Origin: NCEH01 sp040049195
GTDB taxonomy: Bacteria; Pseudomonadota; Alphaproteobacteria; Rhizobiales; Xanthobacteraceae
Assembly: GCF_040049195.1 (NCBI RefSeq)
Contig: NZ_JBDZDL010000005.1
Strand: one strand, 5' to 3'
Length of the DNA stretch: 64,000 bases
Shown here: in pieces, positions 6,965 through 15,074 of the stretch
Numbering within the stretch: the stretch's first letter is position 1
Layout: every line of letters begins with the position of its first letter
Program-made: the position numbers and the translations under genes
Notes under the pieces: model-generated
Seen by the model: only the letters and a program-made list of their open reading frames with translations
Databases searched by the model: none
Told to the model about the DNA's origin: nothing

Positions 6965-7885
6965 ATGACATCAAGCTATCCTAGCTCGACGGTCCCGGGC
7001 TCCGCTGAATCCTCCCAGTCGGCGGTAAGCTGGGGGCCCATCGTGGCCGGCGCCTTCGCAGCGGCCACCTTCACCTTGATCCTGATGCTTCTGGGCTCGG
7101 GGCTTGGGCTCACCATGGTCTCGCCATGGTCCGGCCAGAGCGCCAGCGTCACCACGTTTGCCGTGTCCACCGCCATCTGGTTGGTCATCGTCCAGTGGCT
7201 GTCGGCCGGCGTCGGCGGCTATCTCACCGGACGGCTGCGCACCAAATGGGTCGGTATCCATACCGACGAGACGTTCTTCCGAGACACGGCACACGGCTTC
7301 ATGGCCTGGGCACTCGCCACTCTCCTGGTCGCCTTCGTACTGGGCTCCGCCTTCTCTTCCCTTGCGGGAACCGGCGTCCGGGCGGCGGCCACCGTCGCGT
7401 CCGGCGCGGCCATGGGTGCCTCGGCGGGGGCGACCAGCGGGGCGAGGTCCGGTGGCGGGACCGATGCCACGGCTTATTTCGTCGATGCGCTCTTTCGGCC
7501 GACCGATCCTTCCAGGCTCTCGGCACCCGGCGCAGAGGGCGATGCGGCGGCGGCGGCGCAGGCCTCGCGTATTCTCGCCACGAGCGCGGCCGCAGGCGAA
7601 GTTTCCCCCGGCGACAAGGCATATCTCGGCCAGCTTGTCGCCGCTCGCACCGGCCTCTCGCAAGCTGATGCAACGGCGCGTGTCGATGCGGTGCTTGCGC
7701 AGGCGGAGGCCGCAAAGCTGAAAGCACAACGTGCGGCCGATGCGGCACGCAAGGCGGGCGCGACCTTCGCGCTGCTCGGTGCGCTTTCACTGGTGGTGGG
7801 CGCCTTCATCGCCAGCGTCGCGGCCGCCATAGGCGGACGACAGCGGGACGACGAGGAAACCCTCTATCTCGGCGCTGTCCGCTAA
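6965..7885 (+). CDS. integral membrane protein of unknown function (often annotated 'PhnA-like')
   Basis: A 306-residue protein with four predicted membrane helices: about residues 22-48 (WGPIVAGAFAAATFTLILML), 60-85 (including WLVIVQWLSAGVGGYLTG), 112-135 (FMAWALATLLVAFVLGSAF) and 268-292 (FALLGALSLVVGAFIASVAA). Between helices 3 and 4 is a long Ala/Gly-rich soluble region (140-265) with many Ala-rich helical segments. Similar rhizobial proteins carry the label 'PhnA-like', which I do not think reflects a function. It follows the 25-residue membrane peptide by 9 bp and is followed by a strong terminator, so it probably closes the stress-inducible unit. Confidence 0.75.
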   Translation: MTSSYPSSTVPGSAESSQSAVSWGPIVAGAFAAATFTLILMLLGSGLGLTMVSPWSGQSASVTTFAVSTAIWLVIVQWLSAGVGGYLTGRLRTKWVGIHTDETFFRDTAHGFMAWALATLLVAFVLGSAFSSLAGTGVRAAATVASGAAMGASAGATSGARSGGGTDATAYFVDALFRPTDPSRLSAPGAEGDAAAAAQASRILATSAAAGEVSPGDKAYLGQLVAARTGLSQADATARVDAVLAQAEAAKLKAQRAADAARKAGATFALLGALSLVVGAFIASVAAAIGGRQRDDEETLYLGAVR

Positions 7886-7889
7886 CATT

Positions 7890-7927
7890 GATCCCGACCG
7901 GCACGAAAGCTGGCCGGGATCTTTTTT
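7890..7927 (+). terminator. Rho-independent terminator
   Basis: GATCCCGACCGGC (7890-7902) pairs with GCTGGCCGGGATC (7909-7921) around loop ACGAAA, with two mismatched positions, followed by six T. It lies just after the membrane protein gene. Confidence 0.85.
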
Positions 7928-8013
7928 ATCTGAATTAACGTATGTATCTTATCAAACGTCCGGCCTTATTTTTCGAAATACCTGCATTCGAAGATGCCAG
8001 ACGATAGAATTCA

Positions 8014-8038
8014 GGAACTTCGCCAAGATCAGGGCGTT
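8014..8038 (+). promoter_or_regulatory. EcfG-type promoter of the alpha/beta hydrolase gene
   Basis: GGAAC at 8014-8018 and CGTT at 8035-8038 are separated by 16 bases, another exact EcfG consensus. It lies about 70 bp before the hydrolase start codon and after the terminator of the previous unit, so the hydrolase has its own stress promoter. Confidence 0.72.
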
Positions 8039-8106
8039 TCCTGAACGCTGCTATATTTCTCCGGATTCCCGAGTCATCGAGCATGCCTGCTCAAGGAGTG
8101 CTCGTT

Positions 8107-9117
8107 ATGTCCTCTCGTGCATCCAATCTACAGATCGCTCTCGCCGCCGCGCTGGCGGCCGGAGTGGCCGCGGCAATGGCCAACGCGCTCGTTGCGCGCT
8201 CGACCGAGCGCAGGAACCCGCCCAAAGGCAAGTTCGTCACGGTGGACGGCGTGCGTCTCCACTATGTGGAGCGCGGATCGGGCGAGCCCCTCGTGCTGCT
8301 GCACGGGAACGGCGTGACCATAGAGGACCTCGAGACAAGCGGCCTGATCGACCTCGCTGCCGCCAAGCATCGCGTCATCGCCTTCGATCGCCCCGGCTTC
8401 GGCCACAGCGCCCGTCCGCGCACGACCGTTTGGACCGCACAAGCGCAGGCGAAGCTGCTCCACAAGGCGCTGCGGCAGCTCGGCATTCCGCGCTTCGTGC
8501 TGTTCGGCCATTCGTGGGGCGCATGCGTCGCCGTCCGCCTCGCTTTAGACCATCCGCAGGCGGTCTCCGGCCTGGTCCTGGCTTCCGGATATTACTTCCC
8601 GAACTTTCGTGCCGACGCAGTCGCGCTTTCCGGCCCCGCGGTGCCGGGGGTTGGCGATGTGCTCCGCTACACCCTCTCGCCGCTCTTCGCACGGCTGATG
8701 TGGCCCCTGATGCTGCGCAAGCTGTTCGCGCCGGCAAAGGTGCCGGCGAAGTTTCGGGCATTCCCGCGTGAGATGGCGCTGCGTCCATCCCAATTGCGTT
8801 CATCCGCGGCCGAATCGATGCTGATGATCCCTGCGGCCTATGGCGTCAGCGGAAGGTACGCGGAGCTGAAGATGCCTGTCGCCATCGTCGCCGGCGAGGG
8901 CGACCGCATCGTGGATATCGACGACCAGTCCGGCCGCCTTCACGACCAAATCTCGGGCAGCACGTTCAAGCGCATCGAGGGCGGCGGGCACATGGTGCAC
9001 CAGACCGCCACCCGCGAAGTCATGTCCGCCATCGAGGATGTGGCACGTGTTTCCCGCGAGAAGGGCTGGCGGCCCAGCGCACCGGGGGACGCGCTACCGA
9101 CGGTCAACGCAAGCTAG
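8107..9117 (+). CDS. alpha/beta hydrolase, membrane-anchored or exported
   Basis: A 336-residue alpha/beta-hydrolase. The start at 8107 is preferred over ATG 8083 because AAGGAG lies 8 bases before it. Residues 8-30 are hydrophobic (IALAAALAAGVAAAMANALV) and act as a signal anchor or signal peptide. The fold follows: oxyanion motif LLHGNG (about 64-69), nucleophile elbow GHSWGA with Ser at about 136, acid in AGEGDRIVD, and catalytic His in GGGHMVH. This is the general esterase/haloperoxidase/epoxide-hydrolase-like class; the substrate is not evident. Its own EcfG promoter suggests expression in the general stress response. Confidence 0.88.
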   Translation: MSSRASNLQIALAAALAAGVAAAMANALVARSTERRNPPKGKFVTVDGVRLHYVERGSGEPLVLLHGNGVTIEDLETSGLIDLAAAKHRVIAFDRPGFGHSARPRTTVWTAQAQAKLLHKALRQLGIPRFVLFGHSWGACVAVRLALDHPQAVSGLVLASGYYFPNFRADAVALSGPAVPGVGDVLRYTLSPLFARLMWPLMLRKLFAPAKVPAKFRAFPREMALRPSQLRSSAAESMLMIPAAYGVSGRYAELKMPVAIVAGEGDRIVDIDDQSGRLHDQISGSTFKRIEGGGHMVHQTATREVMSAIEDVARVSREKGWRPSAPGDALPTVNAS

Positions 9118-9363
9118 TGGCCAGCGGAGCGGCGGCTCCCGTCGTCGCAACCGCAGGGGCACAATAGGCTTCTCCGAGCGGCGTTTGCAGCGCCTCCCCC
9201 GCGGCCAACTCGGCGACGTGCCTCCTCCACCTATGACGGCAGATCAAATGCCGTGGTGGACTTCCACTATCTCTCCCCGACCTTGGCCGCATGTTCAAGA
9301 CGGACACCGGCTGTGCCCGGTCCGCGAACGGGCCGTTCTGACTTTCTGCGTGCGCTGGAAAGC

Positions 9364-10281
9364 TTAAGCGAACCGCACTTTGGCCAACGCCTCCGACCTC
9401 TCCCAAAGACGGGCCGCACCGCTCAGGTCAAGCGCTTGCCGGGGCGCCGCCTCCTCGGTCGGGTGGCCGCGCATGCCCCTGAGCCGGTCAGGCCCGTAAT
9501 AAGCACCGTCCCGTGCCGTGGGATCGGTGGCGGCGAACAACGTTGGCAGCGCGCCCTGAGCGGCGGACTGGAACAGCGTGCGCAGCGTCCGCCGAATGAC
9601 GTAGGTAACAAGAGGGGGCCGGCCGGGCGCATTGTACAGAAGATTGGTGCGCGAGAGCCCAGGATGCGCGGCCAGGCTGGTGATGCCCCATCCCTGGGCC
9701 TGGCTGCGCCGGCTCAGCTCGAAGGCAAACATGATGCAGGCCAGCTTCGATTGGGCATAGGCTTGAAAAGCCTTGTATCCGCGCGCCGCCTGCAGATCGT
9801 CGAAGTCAATGACGCCGCTGCGCGCCGCTATGCTGCCGAGGGTGACGACGCGGGCCTCCCGCCCCTTCTTCAGCAGAGCCAGCAACTGCGCGGTGAGAGC
9901 GAAATGGCTGAGATAGTTCGTGCCGAACTGCAGCTCGAAGCCGTCGTTGGTTTCGCAACGCTGCGGCGGGGTCATCACGGCGGCATTGTTGATCAGGAGA
10001 TCGAGGCTGTCCTGCTCGTCGGCAAGCCGCGCCGCAAAGGCGGTGATCGAAGCGAGGCTTGCAAGGTCCACCTCGCCGAACCGCACCTGCGCGCCGGGAA
10101 CGGCCTGCGTGATCGCGGCCACCGCCTCGGCGCCTTTGCGGGCATTGCGCCCTGCGATCACCACGCGCGCACCGGCGCGCGCCAGGGCCAGCGCATCCTC
10201 GTAGCCAAGCCCGCCGGTGCCGGTGACGACGGCCGAACGGCCGTGTTGCGAGGGAATGTCCCCCGCGGTCCATCTTTTCAT
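9364..10281 (-). CDS. short-chain dehydrogenase/reductase
   Basis: A 305-residue SDR of the retinol-dehydrogenase/WW-oxidoreductase-like group. I start it at the ATG at 10281 (MKRWTAGDIPSQHG), which has AAGGA upstream; longer in-frame starts lack support. The cofactor-binding strand is AVVTGTGGLGYEDALALA, followed by VVIAGRN, an Arg at the end of strand 2 that favours NADP. The later motifs are NNAAVM, catalytic Ser in LGSIAARSG, and YAQSK (YxxxK). The substrate is unknown. It faces the hydrolase gene tail to tail; the 246 bp between (9118-9363) show no gene or clear hairpin. Confidence 0.88.
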   Translation of the reverse strand: MKRWTAGDIPSQHGRSAVVTGTGGLGYEDALALARAGARVVIAGRNARKGAEAVAAITQAVPGAQVRFGEVDLASLASITAFAARLADEQDSLDLLINNAAVMTPPQRCETNDGFELQFGTNYLSHFALTAQLLALLKKGREARVVTLGSIAARSGVIDFDDLQAARGYKAFQAYAQSKLACIMFAFELSRRSQAQGWGITSLAAHPGLSRTNLLYNAPGRPPLVTYVIRRTLRTLFQSAAQGALPTLFAATDPTARDGAYYGPDRLRGMRGHPTEEAAPRQALDLSGAARLWERSEALAKVRFA

Positions 10282-10641
10282 TGTCGATCCTTGCTTGTGT
10301 GCAGAGCCACCGCGCTTTGCTGTCTCGAGACGGTCCATCCGAAGTCGAATGCGAGGGTGGCCGTGTCGCGGCGAATGACCAAGGAGACATCTTGCCGGCA
10401 CCGCCGCATTCCTTTCCGATGGCGTCGGAGTCCGCGGGGCGGGTCTCATCGCCTCCTCGACGGGGCCAAGTTCCCTCCGACACAGCACGCGACGTCAGGT
10501 CCGGCTCGGGCCGCTATGGACCTCGCGCATTGAAGCTAGCCGCCACCGGTTCGCGGACGAATGCCCTAAGGTGCGAACTTCTTGCCTGATCTTCCAAAGA
10601 GCGGAATATCGCGGCTGTGATCGGACGTGGGGGCCTGTTGA
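10282..10641. other. intergenic, no gene recognised
   Basis: Open frames here are short, lack ribosome-binding sites and resemble nothing I know. The stretch separates the SDR start from a decayed MFS gene and is probably eroded DNA. Confidence 0.5.
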
Positions 10642-10848
10642 CGATCCCCCGGTCAGCCGGAGACACCTCTATCCGGAAGCCCGATCGTCCACGGCCTGCT
10701 CACCGGCGTCGCTTTTGCCGTCTGTTACACGTTGTTGTCACTCCCGCTCACGCGGGCCGCAGACCGAGAGTCGCCACGGCTGGTTCTCGCCGCATGCATT
10801 CTGGGCTGGAGCGTCATGACGGCGCTCGGCGGTTTGGCCACGGAATGA
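10642..10848 (+). pseudogene. remnant of an MFS transporter
   Basis: Translation in the frame of 10681 gives IVHGLLTGVAFAVCYTLLSL then PLTRAADRESPRLVLAA and CILGWSVMTALGGLATE before a stop. This is the helix 2 / loop 2-3 / helix 3 segment of an MFS transporter: the G-x-L-A-D-R-x-S-R-R loop appears as TRAADRESPR, and WSVMTALGGLA is the typical third helix. A stop codon precedes the segment at 10639-10641 and the rest of the roughly 400-residue protein is missing, so the gene is dead. The match is by motif only. Confidence 0.7.
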
Positions 10849-10857
10849 AATCGGCCC

Positions 10858-11343
10858 TCAGCGACCCCTGAGCTTGCTGAGGGCCTTCGACAATGGCCCG
10901 ACGAAGGCCGAGAGGACGAACAGGCCGAGCCCGCAATATCGGTAAGTGCCTCTCCAGTCCGCCGGCCGCGCTGGGCCCCAGGTGGGCGCCAGCAGCAGAA
11001 CGATCTGATCATAGGGGACATACCAGTCGAAAGCGTCGTCGTCTTCCTCCGGGGCCAGATAAACCTCTGCGAAGTTGGCGGTGCGCCAGACATTTTCGCT
11101 GGGCGAGGAGACCGCACCCAACACGGGCGGCCCCTTCGCCGAGCCGGAGCGGTCATAATGGGCGAAGAACGCGATCTTCTTACCTCGCTTCAGCGTGCCG
11201 GTCTGGTCCCGGAAGATCCGCCAGATGACGCCCTCGGCCCTGAAGTCGCCGCGCCCTTGCGTGGGCCATCGCGTGATGCGGATCTGGACATGGGCGTCCG
11301 CTGCGCGGCGGACCTCGGCATAGGCAGCGGGTGCTATGGCCAC
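10858..11343 (-). CDS. hypothetical protein with C-terminal membrane segment
   Basis: A 161-residue protein that I do not recognise. The GTG at 11343 is chosen because GGAGG lies 8 bases upstream. The N-terminal 110 residues look like a soluble beta-rich domain (VQIRITRWPTQGRGDFRAEG, IWRIFRDQTGTLKRGKKIAF, then an acidic stretch APEEDDDAFDWYVPYDQIVL). The C-terminus has one hydrophobic segment (YCGLGLFVLSAFVGPLSKAL) that may anchor it. It follows a small signal-anchored protein gene by 28 bp on the same strand, so the two probably form one unit. Confidence 0.7.
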   Translation of the reverse strand: MAIAPAAYAEVRRAADAHVQIRITRWPTQGRGDFRAEGVIWRIFRDQTGTLKRGKKIAFFAHYDRSGSAKGPPVLGAVSSPSENVWRTANFAEVYLAPEEDDDAFDWYVPYDQIVLLLAPTWGPARPADWRGTYRYCGLGLFVLSAFVGPLSKALSKLRGR

Positions 11344-11371
11344 GGGACGGTCCTCCGTTGCGCGCGGCCGG

Positions 11372-11632
11372 TCACTGCGCCGGCCGCGCCGGCTCCGCAC
11401 CGCCCGCCTGCTTCACAAGAAACTCGTTCACATGGCGGCTTCCGAGGCCCCCGCCGATGGTGGCCGGCGTCTTCAGGACGGTGTCCGGCGAGGACTGCCC
11501 CTGGAGCGTGCGCCCGACGACGCTGTCCGGCGCCACGTGGACCTTCACCTGCTGCTCCGAGCGGAACCAGGCGGCCGACCCGATGAGGAGAGCGACGAGG
11601 CCGAGGCGGAAGAGGGTGTCAGAGCGGATCAT
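11372..11632 (-). CDS. small signal-anchored hypothetical protein
   Basis: An 86-residue protein starting MIRSDTLFRLGLVALLIGSA, a signal anchor of one hydrophobic helix (about residues 8-24), followed by a hydrophilic tail (HVAPDSVVGRTLQGQ...). AAGGAG lies 7 bases before the ATG. No family is recognised. It is the first gene of a two-gene unit with the hypothetical protein downstream (start 11343). Confidence 0.72.
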   Translation of the reverse strand: MIRSDTLFRLGLVALLIGSAAWFRSEQQVKVHVAPDSVVGRTLQGQSSPDTVLKTPATIGGGLGSRHVNEFLVKQAGGAEPARPAQ

Positions 11633-11835
11633 GGTGGGTCTCCTTGGTTGGCGCTCGCGGCGCCGTTCGCTGGAGACATGAATGACTCGAATACCCTCTT
11701 CGCTCCATTGCGCGCCGTTGCGCCATGTTGCGGATGCGGGTGGCCAAGGAGAGGAAACAAGGAAAGGCAAGACCGCGCAATGGCGGCGTTGGTCGGTGGC
11801 GGGCGAAGACTGGCATCGTCATTGCGAGGCCGAAC

Positions 11836-12270
11836 ATGCTCTCCCGTCGTCTGATCCTGTCGCTCTTTACACTGTCTGGAGCCTATACCGCGGCGAATGC
11901 CGACCGCAAGCCGTCCCTGCCGGCGGCGCTCATCGTGCGGCCGCGCATGCCGTCCGCGCCGCTCTCGGCGCATCTCGATGCGTTGGCGCCTCTTGTCTAT
12001 GCCGCCGCGCTGGGGCTCGGGCTTCAGAAGGCCTGGGGGCTTTTCCCGGCCGATGTGGAAACGCGCATGCGCTCCACCCTGGCCTGGGCGGAAGATGCGC
12101 TCGCACGGCCCGGCTTCGTCGAGGTGCGTGCGAAGACGCTGCGCGCCTATCGGCGCATCGGCACCGAGGCCGCCATGCGGCTCGCCTCTCGCGGCAGGGA
12201 GAGCGAGGAGGTCGGCGCCGCCATTGCGTCCATCACTTCCATTTTTGCACGAGAGGGGCATGACAGGTGA
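11836..12270 (+). CDS. hypothetical exported protein
   Basis: A 144-residue protein beginning MLSRRLILSLFTLSGAYTAA, a plausible signal peptide with a double Arg, then an Ala/Leu-rich helical body (PLVYAAALGLGLQKAWGLF, VRAKTLRAYRRIGTEAAMRL). The ATG at 11836 is preferred to the longer frame because the extra residues are basic and lack structure. The ribosome-binding site is weak. It ends about 65 bp before the probable start of the octapeptide-repeat gene. No family recognised. Confidence 0.6.
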   Translation: MLSRRLILSLFTLSGAYTAANADRKPSLPAALIVRPRMPSAPLSAHLDALAPLVYAAALGLGLQKAWGLFPADVETRMRSTLAWAEDALARPGFVEVRAKTLRAYRRIGTEAAMRLASRGRESEEVGAAIASITSIFAREGHDR

Positions 12271-12334
12271 GTATCAGTCTTTCAGCCAGTACTATGCGCG
12301 TGCCTCTGTCCGATCGTCTTGCCTGGAGGTTTCC

Positions 12335-14542
12335 GTGCCCGAATTAAAGACATTCCCCTTTTACGTGCTGTGCGGCGTGACCCAGGGGTGGTGGCTCCGG
12401 ATCCCGCCCTTCGGCCGGTTCGAGGTTGTGCCGGCCAAGGGGACCGTTCCGGTCTGGCTGACTGGACTTCTTGAGGCGTCCGGGCCGGCCTACCTCGCTC
12501 ACCTCACCTGCCCCTTATGGGCGGTGATCGAGCTGGATGTGGATGATCACGCCAAGCTTGATCTCATTAAGGATGGGACCCTTTCGGAGCGGATCGTTCG
12601 TTTCCGCTCCGGCTTCGTGGTCTATCGCGGCGACCGGCGCACCGCTCTCGATGTCTTCACAACCATGACATCAGGCGCCGCCGCATCGTCGCCCTTGCGC
12701 AGCCTGCAGGCCAAGACGGGGGTCGCTCGCACCGGTGATTACGGGGTCGCCATCGCGGGGGACGAGGGATTTGCCCAGGCGGGACGCTATGGAAGCGCCG
12801 AATGCGGTGCGTTCGGCGTGGCGATGGCGGGGGAACGAGGTACCGCGCTGGCCGGGTCCCATGGGCTTGCCGTTGCGGGAGACGGCGGTGTCGCTAAAGC
12901 AGGAAATGGGGGCGTGGCGGTCAGGCGGTTTGGGAGCGGCGGCATGGCAGAGGTTGGGGACAGCGGGGTTGCCGCAGCCCAGGAGGCCGAATGTGCCGTC
13001 AAAGGGGGCCGCGGATCGGTGGTGGTCTTGCAGGTTGGCGGCCAGATGTTCGTCGGGCCGGAGGGAATTGGGGTGGCGATCATGCCCGTCAAGACTGTCG
13101 TCGTGAGCGATGACGCTCTCGCGATCCATCGCCCTCCGCTTGAGCCCGGCACACTCATATGGCTCGGGCGAAATGCCACCCTGATCTTCCGGGAGCGCTT
13201 CGGGGGCCAATGGAGGGGCACCAGGTCCATTTCGACAGAGTCCGAAGACGTCCGCGCCGGCGCGGTTTACGAATATACCGAGCACGGTTTTCGCCTCATC
13301 CCGGATCTCACGCGCAGCTATTTCGATAGCGTTGACGAGCTTGAGACGGAGTATTCACCGCCGGATGACAGCCCAAAGCCCGATGTAGAGACGGAGGACT
13401 TCCCCTTCTTCGGCACGCAACGTCCCTGGTGGGACGAGGCGTTCTCCCATGATTCCGAAGCATTCATTCTCAAGGAAGCAATCGGAGAGGCGGACCTTGT
13501 CGTCCTCACCCGCGCCATTCCGGATGCCGACCTGAAGGCGGGGCGCACAGATGGCGGCTGGTGGCTCGGCGCGCCCTGGGGCCAGGGAGACGCCGGCTTG
13601 CAACCTGGCGCGCCGTGCGCGCTTGTCCGGGTGGAGGGCGCCCACGAGGTGTGCCAGGAACAGGGCGGTGTCGTCGCATTCCGCTCGGGTACGACGCTCT
13701 ACCGTGGCACCTTGCACGGCGCGGTCGCCGCCCTCCATGCCCTTGGCAAGGCCCCCCAATGGGGCTCTCGCCTGGCGTTGGCTGAACGGGGGGAAACCGC
13801 CCGGGTTCCGGTCGGCTTCGTGGAAGTCCCATCGCCTCCCGAAATGGTGGATGAGACGGAACGCCATCCGCTCGAAAAGCCGGACGTCGTTGTGTTGCGG
13901 GGGGACCGGGCCATTGGGGCGCAACCCTCCCTTGCCATCGCGCGAGCCGAGGGTTGGGCCATCTGCGGCGGAGAGGCCTATGCGGGACGCGAGGGCATGG
14001 CCTGCGCCTTCGGGCACGGTGTGGCGCGCGCGGACCAGAGGGGCCTTGCCATCTGCGAACGGGGCCGCGCTGTCGTGGAGAAAGCGGGTATCGCCTGGAG
14101 CAGGTTAGTTCACGGCGACGACCTCGGTGTTCACGGGGGTGTCACTGGCGGGCAGGCCATCACTAACGGATGGGAGGGTGTCGCCGTCGCAAGCCGGGAC
14201 GGCGGATCCGCGGCCACCGGAATCAAAGGGATTTCGGTGGTGATGGCCGCGGGTGTCGCGGTATGCGGCGGTGGGGGCGCCGCCATCGGCGCCGGCAAGG
14301 GTTCGGTCCAGGCCCAAGGTGGCAGGTTGTCCGTGGTGGTGGCCCGGCATGGGCGCGTCAGAGGCGATAAGTATGCGTTGCTGGTTGCGCGGGATAAGCA
14401 CAGCGGGCAATGGGTTTGTGGTCTCGTGGGGCAGGACGGCATCGCGCCGAATGTTGATTATGTCGCCCGTAATGGACGCCTGGAGCCATGGCTGGTGTCC
14501 AAGACCGCGCTTCAGCAGCGCAGACGCCGGTGGCTCCATTAG
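12335..14542 (+). CDS. duplicated octapeptide-repeat protein (predicted beta-solenoid)
   Basis: A 735-residue protein from a GTG with GGAGG 6 bases upstream; an in-frame ATG at 12260 overlaps the previous gene and is less likely. It is two copies of one module. Module 1: an N-domain (residues 5-110, with QGWWLRIPPFG and RFRSGFVVYRGDRRTALDVF), eight perfect-register octads with consensus AGxxGxAx (about 133-196, for example AGERGTAL, AGSHGLAV, AGDGGVAK), looser repeats to 255, and a cap ending GQWRGTRS...VYEYTEHGFRL. Module 2 (about 385-735) repeats the order: DGGWWLGAPWG, VAFRSGTTLYRGTLHGAV, degenerate Gly/Ala repeats, then SGQWVCGLV...VDYVARNGRL. The modules are joined by an acidic linker (residues 330-375). 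No signal peptide is seen. The octads suggest a parallel beta-helix; the function is unknown. Confidence 0.82.
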   Translation: MPELKTFPFYVLCGVTQGWWLRIPPFGRFEVVPAKGTVPVWLTGLLEASGPAYLAHLTCPLWAVIELDVDDHAKLDLIKDGTLSERIVRFRSGFVVYRGDRRTALDVFTTMTSGAAASSPLRSLQAKTGVARTGDYGVAIAGDEGFAQAGRYGSAECGAFGVAMAGERGTALAGSHGLAVAGDGGVAKAGNGGVAVRRFGSGGMAEVGDSGVAAAQEAECAVKGGRGSVVVLQVGGQMFVGPEGIGVAIMPVKTVVVSDDALAIHRPPLEPGTLIWLGRNATLIFRERFGGQWRGTRSISTESEDVRAGAVYEYTEHGFRLIPDLTRSYFDSVDELETEYSPPDDSPKPDVETEDFPFFGTQRPWWDEAFSHDSEAFILKEAIGEADLVVLTRAIPDADLKAGRTDGGWWLGAPWGQGDAGLQPGAPCALVRVEGAHEVCQEQGGVVAFRSGTTLYRGTLHGAVAALHALGKAPQWGSRLALAERGETARVPVGFVEVPSPPEMVDETERHPLEKPDVVVLRGDRAIGAQPSLAIARAEGWAICGGEAYAGREGMACAFGHGVARADQRGLAICERGRAVVEKAGIAWSRLVHGDDLGVHGGVTGGQAITNGWEGVAVASRDGGSAATGIKGISVVMAAGVAVCGGGGAAIGAGKGSVQAQGGRLSVVVARHGRVRGDKYALLVARDKHSGQWVCGLVGQDGIAPNVDYVARNGRLEPWLVSKTALQQRRRRWLH

Positions 14543-14630
14543 GTTTGCGAAGCAAGTGCCGGCAACGGGCCGCAATGGCCGCAAAAGCACGCAGCCGCGA
14601 GTGTCAGGTCACACGAACGGAGATCGTCCC

Positions 14631-15065
14631 ATGAAGCGCATTATTCTCGCCACACTGCTGCTGCTCACCGCCGCATCGAGCGGGCAGGCCCAGGAGGCCA
14701 AAGGCAATTTCCAGGACCTGCGCATGGTGATGCGCCTCACCATGGGGGTCGCGGGCGACCTCAGCGGAGTAACGCCGGAGGAGAGCAGCCGGCGCGCCGC
14801 CTATCTCCTCGGCTTCGCCACGTCCTTCTTCCTGCGCTGTCCGGGCCTCACCCAGGCCGAGGAGGACGCCTTCGGCGAGCGCATGAACCGGCTGGTGAAC
14901 GATCCCACCAAGGAGCAGATCGTCGCCACGCAGATCCGGCCCGGCATGCTCGACGGCAAGGCCTTCTCCGAAATCTACGGCTGTTCGGACAGCAATTCGG
15001 GCGTCAAGAACACCCGGGAATTGCTGGTGGATTATGTGCGGGACCTCAATAGGAACGTCAAATGA
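14631..15065 (+). CDS. small exported hypothetical protein
   Basis: A 144-residue protein with a clear signal peptide (MKRIILATLLLLTAASSGQA, cleavage after QA) and a mature helical domain with two cysteines (FLRCPGLT and IYGCSDSN) that may form a disulfide. GGAG lies 7-9 bases upstream of the ATG. Size, architecture and cysteine count recall the exported protein at 16153, though I see no direct sequence similarity. It faces the gene at 15075 tail to tail with a 9-bp gap. Family unknown. Confidence 0.75.
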   Translation: MKRIILATLLLLTAASSGQAQEAKGNFQDLRMVMRLTMGVAGDLSGVTPEESSRRAAYLLGFATSFFLRCPGLTQAEEDAFGERMNRLVNDPTKEQIVATQIRPGMLDGKAFSEIYGCSDSNSGVKNTRELLVDYVRDLNRNVK

Positions 15066-15074
15066 TCGGCCCGC

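Noticed and set aside
10281..10589. 102-codon plus-strand frame upstream of the SDR
   Set aside because: No ribosome-binding site, no family likeness, and it overlaps the SDR control region.
12335..14542. Octapeptide protein as a true ice-nucleation protein
   Set aside because: The consensus AGxxGxAx lacks the Thr/Ser ladder of AGYGSTLT, repeats are few, and the terminal domains differ.
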